In this document: one piece after another, positions 42,653 through 52,808 of the stretch | Layout: the number at the start of each line of letters is the position of its first letter | How positions within the stretch are numbered: position 1 is the first letter of the stretch | Position numbers and translations under genes: made by a program | Assembly: GCA_944392105.1 (NCBI GenBank) | Contig: CALXVM010000006.1 | Span: 1 to 64,000, forward strand | Direction of reading: 5' to 3' | Origin: an uncultured Clostridia bacterium | GTDB taxonomy: Bacteria > Bacillota > Clostridia > TANB77 > CAG-508 | DNA: 64,000 bases | The notes under the pieces: generated by a model | Told to the model about the DNA's origin: nothing | Seen by the model: only the letters and a program-made list of their open reading frames with translations | The model's database searches: none

Positions 42653-45600
42653 TTATTGTAACTTCATTGAAAGTAACTTACTTATTCCGTTTTCTTCCAT
42701 TGTAACACCATATACACTATCTGCTGCTTCCATTGTACCTTTTCTATGTGTTATTACCAAAAATTGTGTTGTTTTACTAAATTTCTTTAAATATTCTGCA
42801 AATCTATATACGTTTACATCATCTAAAGCTGCTTCTATTTCGTCTAATATGCAAAATGGCGCTGGATTTATTTTAAGTATTGCAAATAGAAGTGCAATTG
42901 CAGTAAATGCTCTTTCTCCTCCTGATAGCAATAACATATTTTGAAGTTTCTTTCCTGTTGGTTGTACTTGTATGTCTATTCCACATTCTAATATGTTGTT
43001 TTCATCCTCTAAAATAAGTTCTGCCTTTCCTCCTCCAAATAACTCAATAAACACTTCGTTAAAGTTTTTATTAATAATTTCAAACTTTTCTTTAAATTGC
43101 TTTTTCATAGTCTCTGTCATTTCTGAAATTACTTTTCTTAACTTTGTCATTGTATCTTCCAAATCTAGCCTTTGTTCATTCATAAAGTCATATCTGTCTT
43201 TTAACTTCTTATACTCTTCAATTGAGTCTATATTTATGCTACCTAAGTCTTTTATTCTACTTCTTAATTCATTTACCTGTTTTTGAGTCTGAGACACATT
43301 TTCCGGAATCTTATAGTCCTTAGCAGTATTTGGTGTTATTTCGTACTCATTCCAAAGTTCATCAACATAACTTTGAATTTCTTCCTCTACTTTAGTTTTC
43401 TTTATGTCTATTTTTACAAGTTGCTCTTTTAGTCCATCAATAACACTAAATTGATTCTCTATATCTTGCTCTACCGCATTTAACTTACTATTCTTCTCCG
43501 CTCTCTCATTTTTTAACTTTTCAATATCTCCAGAACTATTTTCTATACTTCTCTTAATTTCTTCTATTTGATTTTCCAAATTTTCTATTTGCTTTTCTAA
43601 ATCTTCTGTCTCCTTTAAAGTAGTTTCGATAGTTTCTTGTTTATTTGTAATACTTGCCTTACTATTTTCTATATCATTTTCTATTCTTTCTACCAATTCA
43701 TCTATTGAATTCTTACTTTCATCAAAAGATGAAACAGAAATTTTTAAGTTTGTAATATCAAAGTTTAAGTCATCTATATATTTCTGGTTATCCTTATTAA
43801 GCTCTGCAAATTCTTTTATTACTACATTTAATTCATCTATTTCTTTACTTAAAGTATCTATTTGCTTTTTCTTTTCTTCTCTAACATTAACACTGTTTTC
43901 TTTTTGAGTTTCTATAGCAGTTTTTTCTTCTTTTAATTTATTTAGTCTATCTTGCAACCTAGTTATTTCATTTTCTATAGATAACATTTTTTGCTTTTCT
44001 GTAGCATATAGTACCTCTATATCTTGAAGTTCTTTATCTAATTTTGCTGTTTCTTCTATAACATCCGCAATAGAAGAAGAATACTTTTCTTTTTCTGCTG
44101 TTTTATTTTTAATTTGTTTTTGTAAATTTTCTACTTCTTTTGCTAGCTCTTCTATTTCTCTGCTTCTTCCTAGTATATTTACTGTTTTTTGAGCAATAGA
44201 ACCACCAGTTATGGCACCAGAAGAATTGATTATATCTCCTTTTACAGTAACAACTCTAAAAGTATAATTATTAAGCTTTGATAATGCAATTCCTGTATCC
44301 ATACTGTCTACTATAACAGTTCTCCCTAAAAGGCTATATACAATTTGCTCATATTTTTTATCATATTTTACTAAATCTGATGCAATGCCGATAACTCCAT
44401 CTATTCCATTTGTTACTAGTTTATCAAGTTTTTTACCTCTTACAGAAGTTATTGGCAAAAATGAGGCTCTTCCTAAGTTATGTTCTCTTAAATGTGCAAC
44501 AAGTTTTTTAGCATCATCTTCTGTTTGAGTAACTATATTTTGTAAAGCCTGCCCTAGTGCCATTTCTATAGCTATTTCATAATCTTTTGGAACATTAATT
44601 AAATTTGCTAAAATACCATGCATACCTTTTTTTAATTCTGCATTTTTCTCACAATCTAGTAAAAGAGATCTTACACTTTTTATATATCCTTCTTTTTCTC
44701 TTTCTGTTTCTACTAAAAACTTATGTCTAGAGTCTTTCATCCTTACTTCATATGTTAATTTATTTATCTCATCGTCAAAATCTTTTACTTTTTGCATAGC
44801 ATTTTCTTTTTGCTCTACAAAATTTTTTAACTTATCACTAGTTTTATTTCTTTTGTCTTCTATTTCATAAAATCCTTGTGATAGTTGTTGTTTTTCGTCT
44901 CTTTTTGAGTCAAGTTCCGAAATTGTATCTTGAATCTCTAGGCTTACATTTCTTTCTCTTTTTTCTAAATTTTCGTAATTCTGCTTTTCTACATTAATGT
45001 CTGATGTTAATTCATATCTTTTATCTGTATTATTTTCTACAATTTGCTTTTTATCTTCTATTTCTTTTTCTTTCTCTGTTAATTTACTACTTAGCTCGCT
45101 AAGTTCCTTTTCTTTCTCCTCTAGTTCTTTAACATATTTTTCTTTACTTGTATTTAAACTCTCTTTCTTATCTAGTTTTTGTCTTTTTTCTTGCTCTAAC
45201 TCATTAATTTTCTCATTTGTTGTTTCTATTTCTTTTTCTAATCTCTCTTTATTTGCTTGATTATTTTGTATTCTTTCTTTATCAATTCCTATTTCTGAAT
45301 TTATTTTTTCTATTTTATTAGTACTCTCAAACCCTAAATTTTGCTTTTCCTCTATTTCTTGTATTATTTCATCAATTCTTTGTTTTATTGAGGCTTTTTC
45401 GCTTTGGAACTTCTCCATTTTTAAACTTTCATTGTTATTTTGCTCATTTAAAATCTCAACATCTTTAATTATTTGCTCTAATTTCTCTTTATCCACATTT
45501 ATATTGTGAATAAATAAACCAACTTCAATTAACTTTAGCTCTTCTCTTAGGTCTAAATATTTTCTTGCTTTTTCAGCTTGTTCTTTTAATGGTTCTATAC

Positions 45601-46201
45601 TACTCTCAATTTCTGAAAGTATGTCATTTATTCTTAATAAATTTAACTTAGTTTGTTCTAGTTTTTTCTCTGAATCTTGTTTTCTTACTCTATACTTAAC
45701 AATTCCTGCTGCTTCTTCAAAGATGTGACGTCTGTCCTCAGATTTGTTACTTAATATTTCATCAATTTTACCTTGTCCAATTATACTATAGCCATCTTTA
45801 CCAATCCCTGTGTCCATAAATAATTCTACAATGTCTTTTAATCTGCAAGGTGTTTTATTTATAAAATATCCTGTCTCTCCGCTTCTATATATTTTTCTTG
45901 TAACTGTAACTTCTGTATATTCTATTGGAAGCTTGCCATCTGAATTATCTATAACAATTGAGACCTCTGCAAATCCCAATGATTTTCTAGCTTGAGTTCC
46001 AGCAAAAATAACATCTTCTGACTTAGCACCCCTTAAAGACTTCATACTTTGCTCACCAAGTACCCATCTTATAGCATCTGAAATATTACTTTTTCCAGAG
46101 CCATTTGGCCCTATAACTGATGTTATCCCTGGTTTAAATTCTAATACTGTTCTATCTGCAAAAGACTTAAATCCTTGCAATTCCATTCTTTTTAAATACA
46201 T
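42653..46201 (-). CDS. smc: Chromosome segregation protein SMC
   Basis: Condensin ATPase, 1182 residues. The N-terminal head has Walker A GPNGSGKSNI at 31-40. Two long coiled coils flank a hinge at about 505-680 (GILANLINVPKDYEIAIEMALG...ASFLPI). The C-terminal head has the signature LLSGGERAFTAIALLFAIL (about 1090) and Walker B FCILDEIEAALDDVNV (about 1117). It works with ScpA and ScpB, which are not in this window. The usual neighbours rnc and ftsY are also missing; an amidohydrolase lies upstream instead. Confidence 0.98.
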   Translation of the reverse strand: MYLKRMELQGFKSFADRTVLEFKPGITSVIGPNGSGKSNISDAIRWVLGEQSMKSLRGAKSEDVIFAGTQARKSLGFAEVSIVIDNSDGKLPIEYTEVTVTRKIYRSGETGYFINKTPCRLKDIVELFMDTGIGKDGYSIIGQGKIDEILSNKSEDRRHIFEEAAGIVKYRVRKQDSEKKLEQTKLNLLRINDILSEIESSIEPLKEQAEKARKYLDLREELKLIEVGLFIHNINVDKEKLEQIIKDVEILNEQNNNESLKMEKFQSEKASIKQRIDEIIQEIEEKQNLGFESTNKIEKINSEIGIDKERIQNNQANKERLEKEIETTNEKINELEQEKRQKLDKKESLNTSKEKYVKELEEKEKELSELSSKLTEKEKEIEDKKQIVENNTDKRYELTSDINVEKQNYENLEKRERNVSLEIQDTISELDSKRDEKQQLSQGFYEIEDKRNKTSDKLKNFVEQKENAMQKVKDFDDEINKLTYEVRMKDSRHKFLVETEREKEGYIKSVRSLLLDCEKNAELKKGMHGILANLINVPKDYEIAIEMALGQALQNIVTQTEDDAKKLVAHLREHNLGRASFLPITSVRGKKLDKLVTNGIDGVIGIASDLVKYDKKYEQIVYSLLGRTVIVDSMDTGIALSKLNNYTFRVVTVKGDIINSSGAITGGSIAQKTVNILGRSREIEELAKEVENLQKQIKNKTAEKEKYSSSIADVIEETAKLDKELQDIEVLYATEKQKMLSIENEITRLQDRLNKLKEEKTAIETQKENSVNVREEKKKQIDTLSKEIDELNVVIKEFAELNKDNQKYIDDLNFDITNLKISVSSFDESKNSIDELVERIENDIENSKASITNKQETIETTLKETEDLEKQIENLENQIEEIKRSIENSSGDIEKLKNERAEKNSKLNAVEQDIENQFSVIDGLKEQLVKIDIKKTKVEEEIQSYVDELWNEYEITPNTAKDYKIPENVSQTQKQVNELRSRIKDLGSINIDSIEEYKKLKDRYDFMNEQRLDLEDTMTKLRKVISEMTETMKKQFKEKFEIINKNFNEVFIELFGGGKAELILEDENNILECGIDIQVQPTGKKLQNMLLLSGGERAFTAIALLFAILKINPAPFCILDEIEAALDDVNVYRFAEYLKKFSKTTQFLVITHRKGTMEAADSVYGVTMEENGISKLLSMKLQ

Positions 46202-46264
46202 CTATTTCACCTATTCTTTCGATTATTGTCTCTTTCAATTTGCTATACCACACTATTTTAACAA

Positions 46265-47620
46265 TTAAAACAATCTCTTTATAATTTTATTGTATTTATT
46301 AATAACTTCTTGTACATTAATATTTTTTATTATTCTATTTTCCATTAAAACATTGCCATTTACTATAGTTGTATCCACATTTCTTCCACTTGTGTTATAA
46401 ACTAAATTAGCTAATTTGTTTAAATTTGGCACCATAGTAATATTGTCTAACTTTTCAGATATATCAACTAAAATTATATCTGCAACTTTTCCCTCTTCTA
46501 TAGAACCTATCTCATTTTCTTTTTGCAATGCCTTAGCCCCATTTATGGTAGCCATTTTAATTACATCTTTAGCATTTAATCTTTCTTCATTTTCATGAAT
46601 TCCACCTTGAATTAAACAAGCTACCCTCATTGCCTCAAACATATCTAAATTACTACCTGAACCTTGTCCATCTGTTCCTAGACATACATTTACACCATTT
46701 TGTAAATACTTAGTTGTATCTGCTATTTTACAACCTAATCTCATATTAGAAACAGGATTATGAACAATAGCTACGTCCATGTTTTTTAGCACTTCTAAAT
46801 CGCTATCGCTTATTTTAACACCATGTGCTAATATTGTGTGAATATCACTAAAATACTTTTGCAGAACATCTATAGCTGGAATTCCATGTTTATTTTTTAT
46901 ATCTTCTATTTCATCTATACTTTCTAAGAAATGAATATGTACTGGAAGATTATATCTTTTGGCTAATTCTCGACTTTTTTCTAATGCTTTGTCTGAACAT
47001 GTATACATGCTATGCGGAGAAACCGTATATGTAATTAAACTATTTTCTTTGTCTCTAGTTTCATATAATTTTTCGAATTCTTCTACCCTTTGTTTTAACC
47101 CATCTTCTCCATCTGAGTCCATAAGCACTCTAGTAAGTACAGTTCTTACCTTTGCATCTTCTGCTGCCTTACGTATTGCATTTGAAATAAAGTAATGGTC
47201 GTTTACACAAGTAGTACCTGTTGAAATCATTTCTATATAAGAAAGCATACTTGCATAATACACATCTTCTTCTGTTAGCTTGTCCTCAACTGGCCATATC
47301 TTCTTGCTAAGCCAATCGTATAACTTGCATCCTTCTGTTGTCTCTCTAAATATACTCATTGGTATATGTGCATGCACATTAATAAGCCCTGGCATTACAA
47401 CTTTATCTGTTGCATCTATAATATGTATGTTTTTTAAAGTATCACTATTTCCTACTTTTGAAGCATTAATGTTATACTCTTCATATACTTTATTCTTTTC
47501 ATTATCTGAGAAAAGTTTTTCTATTTTACCATTTTTTATTAAAATATTTAATTTTTTAATTATAATATCATTGTTTTTAAATAATAAAACATTTCCATTT
47601 TCAATTAAGACTTCTTCCAT
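46265..47620 (-). CDS. Amidohydrolase, MTA/SAH deaminase type
   Basis: A 451-residue metal-dependent deaminase of the ATZ/TRZ amidohydrolase group, probably acting on S-adenosylhomocysteine, 5'-methylthioadenosine or a related nucleoside. Metal ligands lie in VMPGLINVHAHIPM, PVHIHFLES and ILAHGVKISD. The catalytic Asp is in CLGTDGQGSGSNLDMFEAMR. INGAKALQKENEIGSIEEGKVADIILVD closes the barrel. Full length. The specificity is inferred from family resemblance. Confidence 0.85.
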   Translation of the reverse strand: MEEVLIENGNVLLFKNNDIIIKKLNILIKNGKIEKLFSDNEKNKVYEEYNINASKVGNSDTLKNIHIIDATDKVVMPGLINVHAHIPMSIFRETTEGCKLYDWLSKKIWPVEDKLTEEDVYYASMLSYIEMISTGTTCVNDHYFISNAIRKAAEDAKVRTVLTRVLMDSDGEDGLKQRVEEFEKLYETRDKENSLITYTVSPHSMYTCSDKALEKSRELAKRYNLPVHIHFLESIDEIEDIKNKHGIPAIDVLQKYFSDIHTILAHGVKISDSDLEVLKNMDVAIVHNPVSNMRLGCKIADTTKYLQNGVNVCLGTDGQGSGSNLDMFEAMRVACLIQGGIHENEERLNAKDVIKMATINGAKALQKENEIGSIEEGKVADIILVDISEKLDNITMVPNLNKLANLVYNTSGRNVDTTIVNGNVLMENRIIKNINVQEVINKYNKIIKRLF

Positions 47621-47684
47621 CTAAAGCCTCCTTTTCTTATCAAATCATACTATAAAAATATAAAAAAAGCAATGTAAAAATCTC

Positions 47685-47713
47685 TTGTAAAAAACTTTCT
47701 TTTATAGTATTAT
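47685..47713 (+). promoter_or_regulatory. Promoter of the HD-GYP-like gene
   Basis: TTGTAA (47685-47690) and TATTAT (47708-47713) are spaced by exactly 17 bp, about 30 bp before the ATG at 47744, which has AAAGGAGAA. Confidence 0.6.
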
Positions 47714-47743
47714 AAATTTAGTATTATTTACAAAGGAGAAATT

Positions 47744-48682
47744 ATGAAAGACGAACAATTTGACTTTTATAGTCCAACTAATTTAAAATCATATAATTTA
47801 GAGCAAACAATGAAGTATCAAATAGAAGTATTAGGGCAATTAGATATGTTTACTCGTAGACATAGTGAAAACGTTGCAAACCTTTGCTGTAGAATTTGTG
47901 AATATTTACACATGGGCACAAAGTTCACTGTATTTTGCACTATATGTGGATTTGTACATGACTTAGGGAAGCTATTTATTCCAGCAGAAATTCTTAATAA
48001 ACCTGGAAAATTAACTGATGAAGAATTTGAGATAATGAAAACACATACAACACACGGATACAATATGTGTATGAAAGATTTAAAGTTAAGACCTTATGCA
48101 CTAGCAGCATTAGACCATCACGAAATGCTTAACGGCTCTGGTTATCCAAACGGTATTACTAAAAAAGATATTCCTTATTATGTGCAAATAGTAACCATTG
48201 CAGATGAATATGATGCTATAGTTACTAAAAGGCAATATAAAACCCACGTAAATATTTCTGCTACTTTAAAAGACCTTATAAAAGATACTCAACCAGACCC
48301 TAAATTTATGGCTTTAGATTTTCTTACCGAAAAAGAAAAAGTAGGCAAAATTAATGGTAAAATTTTAAAGCAATTATTCAAAGTTGTTATAGATGATACA
48401 AATTACGAAATTAGCTGTGTTCTACAATATGTTGATTATTTAAGAGATCAAATTAAAAGGCTTGAATTAATAAAAAAATATTATACTAAAATGAATGAGG
48501 CTACAAAAGAAAAAACAAAAGTCTATTATAAAGAAGGTATTAGATTACTTTTGCAAAGTGGTGAAAGCATAGAAAATTTTGAACAAGTATTAGAAGAATA
48601 TAAAAGTGCTTTAATATTGCGTAATAAACGTATTGATGATTTATACAATGAAATTAGAATTATAAAGAAACTAAAAGTTTAA
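47744..48682 (+). CDS. HD-domain phosphohydrolase, HD-GYP-like
   Basis: A 312-residue cytoplasmic protein. The HD domain spans about residues 35-180: RRHSENVANLC, FVHDLGKLFIPAEILNKPGKLTDEEFEIMKTHT, then LDHHEMLNGSGYPNGI and TIADEYDAIVTKRQYK. The NGSGYPNG block corresponds to the GYP motif of cyclic-di-GMP phosphodiesterases. There is no receiver or sensor domain. The C-terminal 120 residues are helical and charged and may dimerise. Cyclic-di-GMP hydrolysis is likely but not certain. Confidence 0.82.
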   Translation: MKDEQFDFYSPTNLKSYNLEQTMKYQIEVLGQLDMFTRRHSENVANLCCRICEYLHMGTKFTVFCTICGFVHDLGKLFIPAEILNKPGKLTDEEFEIMKTHTTHGYNMCMKDLKLRPYALAALDHHEMLNGSGYPNGITKKDIPYYVQIVTIADEYDAIVTKRQYKTHVNISATLKDLIKDTQPDPKFMALDFLTEKEKVGKINGKILKQLFKVVIDDTNYEISCVLQYVDYLRDQIKRLELIKKYYTKMNEATKEKTKVYYKEGIRLLLQSGESIENFEQVLEEYKSALILRNKRIDDLYNEIRIIKKLKV

Positions 48683-48699
48683 ATTTAAACTTTTAGTTT
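48668..48699. terminator. Bidirectional terminator between convergent genes
   Basis: A perfect 32-bp palindrome: AAACTAAAAGTTTAAA followed by its exact reverse complement. It contains the stop codon of the HD-GYP gene and ends 5 bp before the end of mazF on the other strand. Confidence 0.75.
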
Positions 48700-48703
48700 T
48701 CTT

Positions 48704-49057
48704 TTATAATCCAAAGCTTACACCTAAAGCATTATTTATTTTAGATATAATCTCTTCATCTTCTATGTGACCAATTTTCTCTTTCAGCCTACTCTTGTCT
48801 ATTGTTCTAATTTGCTCTGTTAATACTATGGATTCCTCTTTTAGTCCACATTCTTGTGGACCAATTTCTATATGTGTAGGCAATTTATTCTTTGTAATTT
48901 GAGAGGTAATTGCTGCTGCAATTACTGTAGGACTGTGCTTGTTACCAACATCATTCTGTATAATTAATACCGGTCTTATTCCACCTTGTTCAGAACCAAC
49001 AACTGGACTTAAATCTGCATAAAACATATCTCCTCTTTTAACTACCATCTTCTTCAC
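48704..49057 (-). CDS. ndoA: MazF/EndoA-type mRNA interferase
   Basis: Sequence-specific single-strand endoribonuclease toxin, 117 residues. VKRGDMFYADLSPVVGSEQGGIRPVLIIQND is the conserved N-terminal block with the catalytic Arg and the substrate loop. PTVIAAAITSQITKNKLPTHIE and VLTEQIRTIDKSRL follow, as in B. subtilis EndoA. Normally a small antitoxin gene lies directly upstream. Here only an 88-bp gap separates it from the GerS-like gene, and no antitoxin frame is seen. Confidence 0.95.
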   Translation of the reverse strand: MKKMVVKRGDMFYADLSPVVGSEQGGIRPVLIIQNDVGNKHSPTVIAAAITSQITKNKLPTHIEIGPQECGLKEESIVLTEQIRTIDKSRLKEKIGHIEDEEIISKINNALGVSFGL

Positions 49058-49145
49058 TCCTAATATTTGTAGATTTAAAGTTTCTTTATTGATATATTTT
49101 AAATATTAGATAGAGATAAAAATAGTTAAAAAGCTTTTGTTAATC

Positions 49146-49817
49146 TTACTTACTTAAATTATTTATTCTTATCTCATTATATAATATGTAAACCATGTTT
49201 TTTTGGTTCTTGTCTTGTATTATCATTTTTTCAGGATTTCCAGTGTTTTTATCTATATATAATGTTTCTACTTTTTCATAATTATTTGTGGTATTTACAG
49301 TCATTATCACGTAATTGCTATCTTCACTAATACTTCTATTATTATTGTTTTTATATTCTTCTATAAATGAATTAAGCCATAAATTGTTTTGTGTAATTTC
49401 TTCATAATTGTCATATACAGTTTGTAAATTTAGTTTTGTGTTGTTTACAGTAAGCTTTCCATTTTCGTATAAAATAGTTAACCCCTCTATATTTGATGGC
49501 TCTACTACCACTTGCTCTTCTAATTTTGAATTAATGTATTTTTGCTTTAATATATATTTATTTGTATTTTTATTACTTTGAACGGTTACTTCAAGCTTTG
49601 CCTCATAAGAACTAATATTTAAAATATATTCTTCAATTTCTTGAATACTTTTGTTAGTTATATTATTTCCAATATTAAAATTTTTATTAAATAATTTGTT
49701 ATTTTTATTTATAAAAAAATAAAGCATTAAGACTATTAAAAATAAAATTAAAACAATAATTATTGGCTTCTTAATAAGCTTTTTCATTTGAAAAATCATT
49801 CCTTTCAAACTATTCAC
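49146..49817 (-). CDS. GerS-like / LolA-fold membrane protein
   Basis: A 223-residue protein with a basic start, one transmembrane helix (about residues 17-34) and an extracytoplasmic domain of LolA/GerS character: YILNISSYEAKLEVTVQSNKNTNKYILKQKYI, VEPSNIEGLTILYENGKLTVNNTKLNLQTVYDNY and ETLYIDKNTGNPEKMIIQDKN. GerS-type lipoproteins function in spore cortex germination in Clostridioides difficile. This one lacks a lipobox, and sporulation in this organism is unproven, so the role remains open. Confidence 0.6.
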   Translation of the reverse strand: MNSLKGMIFQMKKLIKKPIIIVLILFLIVLMLYFFINKNNKLFNKNFNIGNNITNKSIQEIEEYILNISSYEAKLEVTVQSNKNTNKYILKQKYINSKLEEQVVVEPSNIEGLTILYENGKLTVNNTKLNLQTVYDNYEEITQNNLWLNSFIEEYKNNNNRSISEDSNYVIMTVNTTNNYEKVETLYIDKNTGNPEKMIIQDKNQKNMVYILYNEIRINNLSK

Positions 49818-49882
49818 TCCTGTTTTATTATACTTTTTGCAAAAAAATAAACTAAAATTAATTTATTTTAGTTTATCTTTAT

Positions 49883-50854
49883 TCACAATTTATTAAAATA
49901 TTCTGTTAGGCAAGCTACCAATTCATCCTGCTTTTCTATTTTATTAACTTCGTTTCTTATTGTCGTTGCATTTGGTAAATTCTTAATATAATAACTAATA
50001 TGTTTTCTCATTTCTTTTATCGCAACATTTTCGCCTTTTTCTTTTACTTCTAAATCTATATGTTTTAACATTATTTCAAGTTTTTCTTTATTAGTAACAT
50101 CTGTAACTTTCTCGCCTTTTAAATACTGTATTATTTCTCTAAAAATCCATGGATTTCCTAAAGCTCCTCTTCCTATCATAATTCCGTCGACACCTGTTTG
50201 TTTAAACATTTCTAAAGCATCTTCTTTAGTTTTAATGTCTCCATTACCTATTACAGGAATTTTTACTGCATCTTTTACTTTTTTTATCATGTTCCAGTCT
50301 GCATGCCCTGTATAAAATTCTTCTCTGGTTCTTCCATGAACTGTAATTGCAGATGCTCCTGCCTCTTCTATTATTTTGGCTGCTTCTACTGCAACTACAT
50401 GCTCACTATCCCAACCTAATCTAATTTTTACTGTTACAGGGACTTTAGATGATTTTACTACTCCTTTTACTATTTCTTCTACTAATTCTAAATTTAATAA
50501 TAACTTGCTTCCATCACCATTTTTTACAACTTTTGGAGCAGGACAACCCATATTTATATCTATTATGTCTGCTACTTCGCTTACCTTTTCTGCTGCACAT
50601 TTCATAGCTTCTACATCACTTCCAAATATTTGTACAGCAACTGGTCTTTCATCTGGAACTGAATGTAATAATAACTTTGTTTTTTCATCATTGTACATTA
50701 GCCCTTTACTACTAACCATCTCAGTACATACAAGTCCGGGTCCATATTTTTTACATATTAATCTAAATGGCAGGTCTGTAATACCTGCCGTTGGAGCTAA
50801 AAATATGTTATTTTCTAATTCTACATTTCCTATTTTTATTTTATTAATAAACAC
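49883..50854 (-). CDS. dusB: tRNA-dihydrouridine synthase B
   Basis: FMN enzyme that reduces uridines in tRNA D-loops. The 323-residue TIM barrel has NIFLAPTAGITDLPFR, the active Cys in DINMGCPAPKVVKNGDGSKLL (about residue 101), KIRLGWDSEH, the His-containing ITVHGRTREEFYTGHADW, and VIGNGDIKTKEDA / GIMIGRGALGNPWIF for the phosphate site. Length and motif spacing fit the DusB/NifR3 group usual in Firmicutes. Confidence 0.96.
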   Translation of the reverse strand: MFINKIKIGNVELENNIFLAPTAGITDLPFRLICKKYGPGLVCTEMVSSKGLMYNDEKTKLLLHSVPDERPVAVQIFGSDVEAMKCAAEKVSEVADIIDINMGCPAPKVVKNGDGSKLLLNLELVEEIVKGVVKSSKVPVTVKIRLGWDSEHVVAVEAAKIIEEAGASAITVHGRTREEFYTGHADWNMIKKVKDAVKIPVIGNGDIKTKEDALEMFKQTGVDGIMIGRGALGNPWIFREIIQYLKGEKVTDVTNKEKLEIMLKHIDLEVKEKGENVAIKEMRKHISYYIKNLPNATTIRNEVNKIEKQDELVACLTEYFNKL

Positions 50855-51062
50855 TTTTTCTCCTTTTATTTACATTAAGCAATTTTTACAAATTAACTTT
50901 AACACTTTTATTAGTAACACAATTTGTATAAACATTAAAGTTGTTTTGTATTTATAAGTATAACATTATATATATTTTTTACAAATACTAGAATATTTTA
51001 ACTGCCAAATCACAAATATTTATTTTTTGTTGTTTACCTTTACATATAAATAACTTAACAAT

Positions 51063-52169
51063 TTAACTTATAAACAATGCCCTCTTTCTCCTTGAACTAA
51101 TATTAAGAAGTATTGCAATCATAATTAAATTTGTTACCATAGAGCTTCCACCATAACTTACAAAAGGTAGCGGTATACCTGTAATTGGAAGCAATCCCAT
51201 AGTCATTCCTATATTTTCTAACATGTGGAAGAAAAATATTCCTGCTATTCCTGCTGCTATATATGCTCCTGCATCATCTTTAGCAGTTTTTGCAACATAT
51301 ATAGCTTTTGTAATGAGAACAACATACAGTATTATTACTCCTGCAGCGACTATAAATCCCATTTCTTCGCCTATAACAGAATAAATAAAGTCCGTAGTTT
51401 TAGGATATAAAAAACCAAGCTGAGTCTGATTTCCTTTTAAAAGACCCATTCCAAGAAGTTCTCCTGCACCAATTGCAAGTTTAGATTGGATTATATTATA
51501 TCCCGCACCTCTTGGATCCATATCTGGATTTAAGTAAACATCTATTCTTTGTTTTGCATGCTCTGGAAGTATAAAAAAGTATGCTACTGGCACTAGTATT
51601 ACAACTGTTGTAATAGCTGTTATAATATATCTTTTCTTTATTCCAGAAACAAAAAGCATAAATATAAGTGACATAACAAATGCTAACGCTGTACCATAGT
51701 CTGGTTGTTTTATAATTAATAAAATAGGTACCATTGCAACAAGTAGTATTAGCCCTAATTTTAAAGGTCTACTTGTTTCTTCTTTTCCTCTTGTCTGTAA
51801 CTTTGTTATAACAAATGTTATAAATAATACAAACGCAATTTTAGCAAATTCTGCGGGTTGAACTGTAAATTGTCCTATACTAAACCAACTTGATGCACCA
51901 TTTATAGGCTCTGTAAATAACACTCCTATTAATAAAACTATTGCCACACCGTATAAAACAGGAGATATTTTAACAAATATCTCATAGTCTATTAGCAAAA
52001 TAACTACCATTACAGGAATACTAATTAGCACCCACATTATTTGCTTTTTAAATTCGTCATAATCTGCATTTTGTGTTGCAGAAAATAATGCTACAAGCCC
52101 TATTACAATTAATAAAATGGTGCAAATTAATATGCCCCACTCTATATTTTTTAATAACCTTTTATTCAT
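51063..52169 (-). CDS. rodA: SEDS peptidoglycan polymerase RodA
   Basis: Glycan polymerase of the elongation machinery, 368 residues with ten transmembrane segments. The catalytic-loop block is TTDFIYSVIGEEMGF, with the conserved Asp at about residue 260. GLLPITGIPLPFVSYGGSSMVTNL is the C-terminal signature. QPDYGTALAFVMSLIFML is also typical of RodA. It is immediately downstream of minD-minE with a 24-bp gap, the clostridial min-rodA order, so it belongs to a shape and division operon. Its usual PBP2 partner is not in the window. Confidence 0.95.
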   Translation of the reverse strand: MNKRLLKNIEWGILICTILLIVIGLVALFSATQNADYDEFKKQIMWVLISIPVMVVILLIDYEIFVKISPVLYGVAIVLLIGVLFTEPINGASSWFSIGQFTVQPAEFAKIAFVLFITFVITKLQTRGKEETSRPLKLGLILLVAMVPILLIIKQPDYGTALAFVMSLIFMLFVSGIKKRYIITAITTVVILVPVAYFFILPEHAKQRIDVYLNPDMDPRGAGYNIIQSKLAIGAGELLGMGLLKGNQTQLGFLYPKTTDFIYSVIGEEMGFIVAAGVIILYVVLITKAIYVAKTAKDDAGAYIAAGIAGIFFFHMLENIGMTMGLLPITGIPLPFVSYGGSSMVTNLIMIAILLNISSRRKRALFIS

Positions 52170-52193
52170 TTATTAACCTCGCACGAAAATATA

Positions 52194-52787
52194 CTATTTA
52201 TTAGCATTTTCCTTTTTTTCATCCTCTTCTGGAAGTTCTATTTTTGGTTCTCCTTCAACTTCTGCTAAACTTTCCTTTTGGTTATTATCTAAATTTTCTT
52301 TTTCTGTATCACTTTCATTTTCTGCATTATTATTATTTTTTTCTGTGTCTGGCTCTTCTATTTTTATCTCTGCTGTTTCTTCATTTGTATCTACATTTTC
52401 TTCTACATTGTTATCTTCTGTTTTAACTTCTTCTGATGCATTTTCTGTAGTATTATCTGTTTCATCTTCTTTGCTTACTTTTCTTGCATCATTTTTAATT
52501 GTAACAATAGGAATATTAGCATACAAAGCAGGTGCTCCTACTGTTCCATCTTCATTCATTTTATTAGTTAATTTGACATCAATTGCTTTTTCGTCTATAT
52601 CAATGTACTTTTTAATTACTTCTATAATTTCTTGTTTCATCATATCTAAGAAATCTGCTGATACATTTGCCCTATCTTGCATTAATACTAGATGTAGCCT
52701 TTCTTTAGCTGTTTCCTTTGACTTTGAATCAGTACTTTTGTCTGTTTTTTTAAGTTTTTTAAAGAAATTTACAATGTTCTCAAACAT
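52194..52787 (-). CDS. minE: MinE with long acidic tail
   Basis: Topological specificity factor that drives MinD oscillation. The conserved part is residues about 20-100: TAKERLHLVLMQDRANVSADFLDMMKQEIIEVIKKYIDID, then IDVKLTNKMNEDGTVGAPALYANIPI. MinE proteins are normally about 85-90 residues; this one has 197. The excess is a low-complexity acidic tail (E, D, N and T-rich, about 105-197) predicted to be disordered. It lies 21 bp after minD. The core call is secure; the tail has no known role. Confidence 0.93.
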   Translation of the reverse strand: MFENIVNFFKKLKKTDKSTDSKSKETAKERLHLVLMQDRANVSADFLDMMKQEIIEVIKKYIDIDEKAIDVKLTNKMNEDGTVGAPALYANIPIVTIKNDARKVSKEDETDNTTENASEEVKTEDNNVEENVDTNEETAEIKIEEPDTEKNNNNAENESDTEKENLDNNQKESLAEVEGEPKIELPEEDEKKENANK

Positions 52788-52808
52788 TTACTTTCCTCCT
52801 ATTGCAAT

